A stretch of DNA of 64,000 nt from Atopsyche davidsoni. Lineage: Eukaryota; Arthropoda; Insecta; Trichoptera; Hydrobiosidae. How positions within the stretch are numbered: the first letter of the stretch is position 1; every line of letters starts with the position of its first letter. The DNA lies in the NCBI GenBank assembly GCA_022113835.1, contig JAILWY010000004.1, positions 3,723,501 through 3,787,500 of the forward strand. The letters are read 5' to 3'. Positions 1 to 10,300 of the stretch are shown here, one piece after another. The notes beneath the pieces are model-generated. The model saw nothing but the letters and a program-made list of their open reading frames with translations, was not told the DNA's origin and did not search any database. The position numbers and the translations under genes are program-made.

Positions 1-158
1 TTTTTTAAATATTTAAAAAATAACAATAAATACGATTCACTGCCATACATAGACCTATGATGGGATATAAATAACTATGTACATTATTTGATGCGTAATC
101 TTCGCTGATGACGGACAGGATCTAAAGCATCCAGCAGAGCTACTGGCAAAGCTCCTGC

Positions 159-341
159 TCAACCATTAGTCCTGCTCCGTACGACGTTATCTGACTCATA
201 GGCAATTACATCACTCATGGGTGGCACAATGTAAATAACACGAGTTCCGTTGTAACTTGGCTTGCAATGCGGTTGACCTGGGCGCTTAAATATTTGATGT
301 TTTTTCGGAACATGTCGTATTTTTTCTACCCAATAATATTG
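159..341 (-). CDS. Possible 3'-terminal coding exon of an unknown gene
   Basis: On the minus strand a TATAG acceptor just above position 341 is followed by 60 sense codons and a TGA at 159-161, entering in phase 0. The peptide starts QYYWVEKIRHVP, has a lysine-rich middle and ends near SDNVVRSRTNG. It contains IYIVPPM. It matches no family I recognise. The rest of the gene would lie upstream on the minus strand, but I found no convincing partner exon there, and a MITE sits about 33 bp upstream of the acceptor. It could be a chance open stretch, so confidence is low. Confidence 0.25.
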   Translation of the reverse strand, partial: QYYWVEKIRHVPKKHQIFKRPGQPHCKPSYNGTRVIYIVPPMSDVIAYESDNVVRSRTNG

Positions 342-374
342 CTATACAAACTGCATTATCCATACGTTCTAGAA

Positions 375-555
375 CAGTGCTTCTCAAAGTGGTAGAAAAT
401 TAAAATCGATTTGGGGGTCCCTGAACAACGTCAGAGTCCATAGGCAAGTTTTGACTATGAAAGGGGGTCCATGGGCAAGTTTTGACTATGAAAGAGGGTC
501 CGAGGGCAAGTTTTGACTATGAAAAGGGGTCCGTGTTTGAGTTTGAGAGCCACTG
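375..555. mobile_element. hAT-type MITE with 8-bp target duplication
   Basis: The element starts CAGTGCTTCTCAAA and ends with the imperfect inverse, TTTGAGAGCCACTG. It is flanked on both sides by the same 8 bp, TTCTAGAA (367-374 and 556-563). CAGTG termini with 8-bp target duplications are the hallmark of hAT elements. At 181 bp it has no coding capacity. Its interior is mostly a short tandem array. Confidence 0.85.
416..538. repeat. Short tandem array inside the hAT MITE
   Basis: Three to four units of about 32-36 bp each begin with GGGTCC, followed by a variable few bases, then GGCAAGTTTTGACTATGAAA. Units differ mainly at the bases after GGGTCC (ATGG, GAGG, GTGT), so the array has diverged only slightly. 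Confidence 0.8.
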
Positions 556-563
556 TTCTAGAA

Positions 564-735
564 CAACCTGCTCTGAAGAGAAGCACTCGAAAAATATAAA
601 TACGCTGATGCGGAATTCGAGCCAGTACAGTACAGCCGAATTATTATAATAAATACATGTTTACTGTCTCTCTTAGGAGAGGCACTCGAAGAAGAAGAAC
701 ACCACAAACAATGAAGATGCAGGCGCGTCGTTTTA
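564..735 (+). repeat. 3' fragment of a non-LTR retrotransposon or related repeat
   Basis: The stretch ends with AGGAGAGGCACTCGAAGAAG, the 3' tail shared by many copies in this window (for example 33.7, 37.4 and 59.5 kb). Upstream, ACAGCCGAATT matches the same family at 24.7 and 33.6 kb. It is degraded, with no ORF. Confidence 0.55.
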
Positions 736-1530
736 GAGCTTGGCCATGGCTGCCTCAATCTCGGATCTTGTTTGCGAATTGACATTGATTCGAGGCCGGC
801 GACGAATTATCTCCAGAGCCGAGCGTCTTTTTATACAATTGCATAATTTCACTCACATCCTGTTTCCTATACGTAACGAAGAAACCCGAACCCACCGGCG
901 GTGTTACAACTTATTGCCACACCGTCGTTAACCGCAATTCAATATTTAAGGTCAGAGGGAAAGTGTAATGTGATATGTCTTTGTGTTGAAAGTATAGAAA
1001 AACTTTATATGTTTCTGTGATTTGACTGTACGCAGATAGGTAAATGCCGGAGACGTTACATCAGTAGTTTTGGATCGCTCGGTTACTTGATTATTTTGAT
1101 CGAGGTCACCTCTCTAGGAGAGTTTATGGAGTCAACACGAACAATTCGATACAAAAAAGTATATTTGCAAGTACTTTGCATTATCAAATAAATCTTTTTT
1201 TGGCTATCACCTGCCCGTGATAGCGTGATAAAAAAGGTTTTCAATTTTTTATATTATAAGTTACTTTTATTCTTTTAGTAAGGGATTAAATTGACCTCAC
1301 GTGGCATGTTACGTAGTCCGAATCGCACAGTGGTCACGTATCGAGCGTCGCCGCGAACGGGGCCATTTCTCCGCGACAAATTCAATTAGAAAACTGTCCA
1401 ACAAGAGCGAGGAAATTGACCACTGTGCCAGTTCTGGGACTTCTGGGAGTAATTATGATTAAACGCACGCCTCTGCTTTCTTTGCAGCGGCGGCTCTAAA
1501 GTATTCTATATTCTCCATGGGAACTAATTA
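736..1530. other. Intergenic, no gene seen
   Basis: I see no coding exon here. The inverted motif GCACAGTGGTCA occurs at about 1325 and its complement at about 1422, enclosing a GC-richer segment of roughly 100 bp. This could be a small MITE, but no target duplication is clear. Confidence 0.4.
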
Positions 1531-1790
1531 ATGAAATTCAATATTTTTGACAGAGAGTACTTGGTGGAATTCCATTTTAATATTTTTGAATAAAATGCTT
1601 GAGTGATTTTCCACATTTTTATTTTTATTAGTGACCGGTTTCGCCAACCTTTCACATTGGCATTATCAAACAGAGCTGTCTAATGCCTCTGTTTGATAAT
1701 GCCAACGTGAAAGATTGGCGAAACCGGTCACTAATAAAAATAAAAATGTGGAAAATCACTCAAATATTTTATTCAAAAATATTAACTAAT
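1531..1790. repeat. Fold-back repeat with ACCGGTTTCG core (Penelope-like end?)
   Basis: This is a long inverted repeat. The left arm (about 1590-1672) and right arm (about 1687-1784) are almost perfect complements around a spacer of about a dozen bases. Each arm carries a GTTTGATAATGCCAAC / GTTGGCGAAACCGGTC block. That block resembles the degenerate hammerhead-like cores found at the ends of Penelope-like elements (CTGATGA, stem, GAAAC). Partial copies lie at 32.6 and 41.3 kb. The family assignment is inference. Confidence 0.6.
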
Positions 1791-2418
1791 GAATGCCTTA
1801 ATTGTGACAAAAAAAATAATTTTGCTATTTTTAAAAAAATAACTTTTTAGATTTTTTTAAATGTTTATGCTCACAACGTCATGGGCAGTGTCTCTAATCA
1901 TGTTTTGTTATAAATAAATAAATAATTGAAAAGTTGTCGATTATATAACTTAGTGAAGTCTTTTTAAGTGATTTTGACTTGAATCACTCAGCCAAGTTAC
2001 ATCCATATCTACTAACAGGTGTACTAGAAGAGTGCAGTCTATTTTTGTTCATTAATCCTACAGAGTATCCAAAGGCTCAAAATAACAGCTAGGGCCTGTT
2101 ATTCGGCTTTGTATTTGAGAAAAAAGGGAGTGATCATCTCTTATCTGAGGGTTTTTGTCCACGTTTATTTAACATTCTTCTTCGGCTCCTTTTTTCACGT
2201 TCATTGCTTCCCACGACTGTTTGATTTGCACCATGGACGGGATCAGCTGTTCAACTGTCAAAGCATGGTTTTTTTTATTTGAATAAAATTACCCAGTAAA
2301 AGAATGTAATACTTTCCCTGTAGGCTTTTTCCTTCGGGTTTATCGTCTCTCTCTTATCTTGTTACTTTTGCGGTAGCTATTGCCAAGTTCAGTATAATGA
2401 ATACAGCACATAAAAAAA

Positions 2419-2485
2419 CAGCCTTGTGGTGCAGTGGTTAGCAAGTTTTCTTGTTGGCTAATGAGCCCCAAGTTTGTATTTAAGT
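2419..2485 (+). repeat. tRNA-derived SINE remnant
   Basis: TGTGGTGCAGTGGTTAGC resembles a pol III A box (TGGYNNARTGG). A degraded B-box-like stretch follows about 40 bp later. There is no cloverleaf that could be a functional tRNA. Confidence 0.4.
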
Positions 2486-3063
2486 TAAACAAATATTTAT
2501 AATTTTTAAAATTCATTAACATCTGATTCTCCTTCGCTTGCGGAACTGATTCTCAAATAACTTATCAGATATGGTAATCAGTCATATTTTGTTGTTTTCT
2601 ACATATATGGCTATGACAGGTCACGTAGTCTGTATATTCTCTTTTCATATAATTTTTATTTGTTCTGAAATCGTAGTATAAAAACTACGATTATGTTAAC
2701 TAAGTTATTAAGATTTAACCACAAATTGACCAAAAATAAATATTATTTATTAATGTTTTAACATTTATTTATTTCTGAAGTTATGTTTAAATCTTTCAAT
2801 CATCAATTTATACCATCTCACAAATAATGCAGTAATCATTTTATAATAATATTGCGGAAATGAAACCATTTGTCAATAAGAAATTATCACTTTAATGAAA
2901 TTTATCCATCGGTATGCAAAAAATGTAATAACCCGGAAATTAAAATTAACTGTTTTGCAAATTATTTTTAAAAGACTCGTTTATACTCTAATGATAAAAT
3001 TATACTAAATTTCTCCATTTTATAAGGCGTTTTTAAAGGTCATTACCAGAATCAAAGTTTAGA

Positions 3064-3112
3064 TGTGTGTGTATGTGTGTGCGTGTGTGTTTATATGTAT
3101 TATATATATATT
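3064..3112. repeat. TG/TA microsatellite
   Basis: Imperfect GT dinucleotide run passing into a TA run. Confidence 0.8.
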
Positions 3113-3353
3113 GCTTTTGTTGAAACTTTGATTATAATAATTATTTTTATTATTCGATATATCTAGACTCTCTATATTATATATTTTTTCAATATCTATC
3201 GAAGCTTTAGGATAATAATAAAAATATATTTACGCAAGGGTATTTTAATGGTGGTACAGTAAAAGTTCAATGTGAGGCCATGAAATAGACGTATAAAATC
3301 TCAAAGATAGAAATTTAATCATAAACCCCCATAAAAGCGGTTTTATGCGCGAG

Positions 3354-3364
3354 AGCAACACTGA
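3354..3364 (+). promoter_or_regulatory. AGCAACACTGA motif upstream of the receptor-like gene
   Basis: This exact 11-mer also occurs 19 bp before the GET4 ATG (18801-18811) and upstream of the NUDT6-like gene (28007-28017). Its position about 1 kb before the first coding exon here would fit a promoter and spliced leader, but no transcription start is proven. Confidence 0.35.
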
Positions 3365-4003
3365 TTTATTGCCTATGGTACCATGGTCGTCGGCAACACC
3401 GTGGCCTGCACTTACTGGCAACATTAAATATAGAAAACACGGTCTCTCGAAGCCTAAATAAATTAAAATAAAATTATATATATAAATTTAAATAGTTACT
3501 GGAGTCATTTTAAAATGAATATGCTCGTAGTACCGAAGCCGAGACGTTGGTTTAGTAATCAAAACTTGATGTGATAACGTTACGTTTATGATTTGTAAAT
3601 CTCAGCTTGATATATAATACACAAATTTGAATGTATATATTATAAATGGTTCATATAAATTATTAATAAAAAAAATTGTTTACAAAGATTTTTGCGTCAA
3701 CAGTGTATATTCCGCTCTGAAAAACCAGTTTTAAATAATTATTTTATCCCATCGTAGCAATAGAGCACAATGGGATTTTATGCTGGCTCAGAATGAACAA
3801 TTTATAAGCGAAGTGGTTTTTAGATTTTAGCAGATAGATTATCTTGCAGCGTGAGTTATCGCACTCTTTGTTTTTGTTGACGTAAACACTGGAATCAAAA
3901 AATCACAAGTTCACACAGTAAGCACAAGTAAACACAGACCGGTTTTTTTTTTTTTTTTTTTAATTATCGTAAATATATTCATTCTACTCAATTTCCATTT
4001 CAG

Positions 4004-4377
4004 ATCTCGCAGAATGACGCGCGGCCGCGAGTGCAAAGTTATGCCATCGAAAAGACTGACTTCCAATCGGTAAAAAGTGAAAAATTTTACCGAAATGGTA
4101 GTCAGATCCAGTGGACTGAAAAAAAAAAGTAACCACAAGTGATTTCAAGACGAAAAAAAACGAGCAACGGTCCGCGTTTTCGCTAATTTAAATAGGCTTT
4201 TAAAATTAGATGATTTGGTTTCTTGTGAATCAAAATAAACATAAAGGATCGTCAATTGAGTGATAAAGTGACAGTGAATGATCAGGCTGCTGGGATGAAG
4301 GATTCTTAGCTGTCCGATGGTTCTGCGGGATTGCTACTGGATACCGGTCTCCCCCTTTTGCTCCCCACCGCCAGGGC
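4004..4377 (+). promoter_or_regulatory. 5' leader exon with multiple uORFs
   Basis: A pyrimidine-rich stretch ending CCATTTCAG (to 4003) looks like an acceptor opening a 5' UTR exon. Between it and the main ATG at 4378 there are uORFs at 4014-4073 (19 codons), 4095-4142 (15 codons), 4278-4298 and 4294-4308. A further one starts at 4317 and overlaps the main ATG in another frame. The main ATG has a good context (G at -3 and +4) and starts a signal peptide. The uORF load suggests translational control. Confidence 0.5.
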
Positions 4378-7300
4378 ATGGGACTTCTGGAGGTGCTGAT
4401 CTTCCTATCGGCAGTGGTCCTCATCCGTGCCGGCGTGGCTGTTACCAATTCTACAGGTAATTTTTTTTTCAAACACATGTTTGTACCTCGTGAAAGTACG
4501 CTCTGAGAAGTTAATTATTTACGTATAAAGTCCACGTCACTAATTCGAGAACAGCATCCCAATACGACCCGGAAGTCCCGTAATGCAGCGGCAAAGCCTT
4601 CCAGGATAATGGGGCTTCGCAGGAGATCACAACTTCCGGCAGAGTACACCCTGAGCCTATCCGATTACTCCATCAAGACGGGATTCGAACTAAGCCGATG
4701 AGTCTATCGGTTACCCATTCAACCACATGACTTTACTCTAAAGTATCAGTCTATCTACTTAGCGAATGCATTCTACCCCTAGGGGTGAAAATTATCAAGA
4801 ACATAATATAAAAAGAAGTATAACAAACATTTTTTAATTTTATATTTGTGTAGAACGGCGAGTTACTTTTTTACATAGTGTTTTTGTTAAAATGTAAAAT
4901 ACAAAGTATTTATATAATACGGCTATAAAGTGGCGGTCAAGAAACACATGCCTCTGTTTTTGGAAACTAGGAACAAGTATTTTACTAGGCATTGATGGGT
5001 AGAATGAATTAAAACTGAAAGTATTACAATTTAATGGCAATGAAATCAGGTCATAAGGTAATAGATGGGTAAGTCAATGATAATGGGTTTTTTTTAAAAG
5101 CTATCTCTAAATACATGTTTTAATTCATATTTCATTAGATCACTTCATTTAAATCACACTGCGTAGAGTCGTTTATAACAAAGAACTTTTATATAATCAA
5201 TAATTAGTCACGACTAATAAATTTTCTTGCTATTCGTAATTCTCCAGAGTGTAGTTATCTTCCAACTTAATTACTTTGTACTCAACTCGTAATACATTTA
5301 CTCCAAATTTATTGTCCCTGTCAATGTTAACAAAGACTATTGGCTAATTTGATAGCTACCATATACTTGCAGTCAAAAATCTTTCACTAAAACAGGTTTC
5401 TCTGATTTCCTGACTTGAAAATATCGAAGTGCCATTACCTGTGACTGTTACATTTCTTTTAAAAAAATAATTAAATAATACACTCTTAGCTCAGATAGCT
5501 TGAATGCTGAATGAGCAAAAACTTAAAAAAAAAAACACCATCAATCAATTTTCGATTTATCGGTGAGCCATTGGGTCGTGAGGCTCTCTCTCTCTCGAGG
5601 TTCCGTTTTTTTTTCAGTGCAGCGCGTGAAATAGCTGGATTTGAATTCCACAAAAGGCGGCGCGTGAAGCGTTAAATTGGAGACCCTGGTAATCGTGTCA
5701 GAGCCCCTCGGCAGCCTGAAGGCCGCGGAGAGAGTTCCCGAGCAGTTCCGCTCTGCTTGGAGACGGCCGGGAGATGCTTCGACGTGGAGTATTAACAATG
5801 GAGCCAACGGAGATCGCGGCGATGATAGTGCCGCTATATATTTTTTTTAATAACATGGTTTATTCGCCCTCATGGCTGCCTGCTCGGTCGACGACAGGAA
5901 ATCGTCTTTTATTAAATATATTTTTATACTTCGGTTTCTATGTGTTTGACCTCGCTCCCCGCTCTCCTCGTTCTGTTGCTTGTGCATGTGCATGAGTAGT
6001 GGACTTGAAGGATGTGGTCTAGAAGTATCTAGGGGGCTCCTGCTATTGTTTCTGTAGCCTGCTGCAGAAAAAATATCAGATCTTAACGCCAGAGCTTCGT
6101 AAGGAAGGGATTATACAATAATGCTATTGGACAACAGCAATACGCAGAGTTTTCCTTCCAATATAAAACTGCTTTGTAGTAGGATCCGGGGGTCCACTAT
6201 ACTATTTTACCCTTAGAAAATCATGAACACTGGCTCAGCACGAGTATATGCCCAAAGAAAAGAGACATGCTTGATGCAGAAGAATAATGGGTATGTAAAT
6301 GTTGATGTTGATTTTCCAAAGGTTTCCTTTTCAAATAAACGCACAAAAAGTCAATGAATGAAGTAATGAATAAATGAATTGTGGAGGGATGTGCTCTGGA
6401 AGTACCTGGGGGGGCTCCTGCTAGTATCAGATCTAAATGCCAGACCTTTGTAAGGAAAGTATTATATAATAATGCTATTGCTTCCAATATAAAGCTGCGG
6501 TGTAGGAGAACCCGGGGACTAAACTATTCTCAAAAAAAAATCCATGAACACTGGCCCAGCATAAATATATGCTCAATGAAATGGTCATCAACCTCCCCTG
6601 AGGAGAGACACCCGAAGAAGAAGATATATATTTGAGGAATGTATGCGATCGATAGCATCTCTAAATATATTCGTAATTTTCTAGTTTTTATTTATGTAGA
6701 GTTTAAAAATTAAATTAATTCAAGCGTTTTACCATAGTTTAATGATTCCGCGTTTTTTACACATACAGGTTTATTACATGCTATTTGTTTTTAGATAATC
6801 AATTCACTCATAAAACGAATATTTTTCTCATCGCTATAATTATTTTTATATTGTAATTAACCTGTAAGAGTAAAATATTTTTGAATAATTAGTCAAAATT
6901 CGTATTTGAAGACTGTAATCGACAAAATGCATATGATATCTCAACACTTATATATTTTGGTATTAACACGTCCAGGCTCTGAGAGAGTGATTAAACATTG
7001 GTCAAATGTAATAATTAAACACCATTCTCTTATTAATGATCTGTGATGCATAATTTGTCAGTTAAATCACACACAGGTAATCGACGAACCAACTTTGTAC
7101 GATTACTTCACACATTGAATGTGTGGTGTATTTGACAGCTCGGTAATCACTGTTCAGTGTAATCAGTCTTTCGGAACTGGGGCGAAAATGTAACTATTCA
7201 ATATTCGCACATCGGGCAACATTATTCAGATTACGGTTCGATAAATGCATTCCTGGTCAGCCATGCTTAGCAACTGGATTTATGAAATTAATTTTTCACG

Positions 7301-10300
7301 CAGCGCGGTTTCTATGCTAATTGTTCTGGAGCTTCCGTATTGTTGGGAAACATTTTTATGACTGGCAGTAATGTTTCCAAAAAATAACATAAAACCTCAT
7401 AAAATATTATGAGTATCGTTTATCAATTTTCTCAACACGGGAAAGTATAAAGATACGTATATTTTCATGTTTTTAGTATCGCATTAGTGGTAAATTGTTT
7501 TTACGTGGTGTGGCGTTATAAGACTTAAACCGCATCTACGAATAACTAACCCGTTGGAAAACTAACTATTTTTTATCTTAGATGACAACATATACAACTG
7601 TATGTTGTTAATGTACTCATCACGCATGGACACTAGGGTGTCCCTTATATGACCAAAAAATTTTTTTTTTCAAATTTCGAAATGGGTACCCTCTACTTTT
7701 TTTAGTAATGCTATAAGAGTCTTAAATATAAAATTTCATCTTTCTAGCATAATTGCAACCAGTGCCGACCGAGCTTCAAAGTTTAGTAAAAAACGTGTTT
7801 TGTCTTGATATTTCGGTCTGGTATAAAATCATTATAAATGCAATAAATTAAGTAAATAATAGTAAAAATTCAATTAGATGAACATTAATCTTTAATCAAA
7901 AACATAAAGTAATAACAATCAGCCAGGGTAACTTTTTTTTAGAGTTGTTTTTTTACAGTCCGGATACAATTTTCTATGTTCCTGGACACAGCGCAGCAAG
8001 AACTGTTTTTGTTCTTCTTCAGCCGTGATAAGTCCGTTAAAATCTTGCATCATTTTAACAGCCCTTTCAGCAGTATCATTCACAACTCTCAAATAACTTA
8101 TTTTTCTTTTAGCTTCCAGAAAAGCAGCATTATTATTCCAGGAAGATACATCTTCCTTTAGAAGACTGTCGTCGATCTGCAGTCGTGATAAAAATTGTTT
8201 GCTCTTTTCCGATACGAAATTATCCAGTGTTTTGCCTGGAAAAAAAAGGAAAATAAGATAAATAACAAATAAATCTACAACAATTTAAATATATCACAAA
8301 AAGTCAATTAAACTTACCAAACAACCTTTGGGGCAGTTCTTCCTTTGACGGGTCATAGCGTTTGCTAAAATCTGAGGTTTTGTCCCGGTTGAAGTTGGCA
8401 ATCATTTTCTTTTTAGTTTGGTTATCAACTTCATCATCAAACAGTGATAGAAAAACTGTCTCTTCACATAAATACCACAAGTGATGGCTAAACTTGCTTA
8501 TAGAAGCATTAGAAATTGTTGCGTCAACTTTTTCGTACTCTTTTAACATCTTCAAGAAGCGCAAATCTTGGTTAGGTGCTTTGATCGCCACTGTACATTC
8601 GAGCCAAGGTTTAACATACAACACCACGACAAATAAGCAAACATCTTGTAGAGCCTTTTTGTCCTTCGCAGTTATTCTGCATTGTGACTGAAGTGAACAT
8701 ATTTTTAAAGAATAGATCGCTCTCGCCATCCAGCGAGCCTGATGCATTGCTCCGGGGGGCCTTAGTTTTAATTTTTCCTCTGTGTTTCCTCCCAAAAATA
8801 TTACGCACAGTTCGACCAATTCGCGGTAGTCATCTCTTAAATAACCTTTGTCTAATTCTGCCTTATAAAATATTAACAAAGCTTGAATGTCTGTCTCGGC
8901 AACACGTTGTTTTACGAAATTAAGAGATGGTTCAATGTTACTAGCGTCGATGTTTTTCCAATTTTCTCTGAACTTTTTAAACATTGGAATATCTGGGCTA
9001 CTAGTAATTTGCTTAATTTTGCTTTCAAAGACAGCTTTTAGGACCAATTCATAAACATGATGACGACAGGCGAAAAGCAGCAATTCTCTTCCTAAAGTTT
9101 GCTCCAAAATAGCACAAGCTCCATTGAAACGGCCAGTATTGGAAGCTGTTGTGTCGCAGCACATTATTTGTACTTTATCGTGAAGGTTCCAGTCAAAGAG
9201 AGCTGTTGAGACAGCCTTAGCTAGATGTTTTCCAGAAGAATGTTCTAGTTTCGGCACTGCAAGAAGCTGTTCCTTATCGTCAAACGAAGCAATAACTGGC
9301 AAGCGTTCTTCTTTAGAACTTCGTACATCCAACCCGGGTAATAGTTTTCCATCCCAATGGACTGTGACTACGTCGGGTACATTGTTTTGGAAGTCAGATT
9401 TTATTGCTTCTGCCCTTGATTTTCTAGTTTCAGTACGAATTCGCTGAATCGAGGATTTGTTAATAGGGAAATCATCGCTGCTCAGACCAAGCGCTTCTAC
9501 CACCGCATTAAGAATGTAAACGGAGTCTCTAATACTTAGCTGGCATCGATCTAAAGCTGCAACTAGTTTAGGTGTTACAAGATTCTTTCTACCTCTTTTT
9601 GAACTTTGTTCATGGCAGGGAACGTCCAGCAAGCTGAGTTGAGAATTCAAGATCTGTTCTTCGTCTAAATCTTCTAGCCTTTCTAAGTAATTTGTGGTGG
9701 AAGTAGATGCAACAGCTAGTGATTCTCTTTGTCTTACAACCCTTTCCTTTTCTTCCAATCGTCGTTGTCTAGATCTATCTTCTTTTTCCGCCAATTTTTT
9801 ATCAACACCACCTAAGCATCCCGGTCGACCTGGTTCTCTCTGTTTTATTAAAAATAATTTATCTTCCTCTATTTTCATTCTCTCAAAAGTATCAGCATGT
9901 GCAATATCAAACAAATTATTAAGATCAATTTTGAAATTGTTCTCACGTCTCTTGAACGTAACCTGAGTTTTCTTACAATTTTTTTGCAATTCCCTCTAAA
10001 CATTATATAAATCAACAAGTTTCTTCACGCAGTTAGGAAATCCCCTTGTTGGAATTCTTGCTTTTTCCCAATATATGATGCACTCCCTAATCACAAGATT
10101 TGCATTTTCACTAACAGTCAGTTTAATCTCACGAATATTGTAAAATAAGACTGAGAGAACTTGTCGATTAGATGGTAATTTTGCACCATTTATTTGATAT
10201 CTAGGCAAACCAATAAGGAAAATATTTTGTTTATCACTCCGTAATTCCACCGACATGTCAACGCACTAAACAATGGAGCACTACTAATCTCAAAAATCAC

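Larger units (their letters stand above)
1791..3350. other. Intergenic, AT-rich, no gene seen
   Basis: No splice-supported coding segment is visible. A tRNA-like SINE remnant lies at 2419-2485 and a TG/TA microsatellite at about 3064-3112. Confidence 0.4.

Noticed and set aside
558..931. Overlapping open frames on both strands
   Set aside because: They lie in repeat-derived sequence and show no codon bias, splice support or family motif.
4230..4478. Minus-strand 82-aa open frame
   Set aside because: It is the antisense of the first coding exon, whose plus strand encodes a clear signal peptide.
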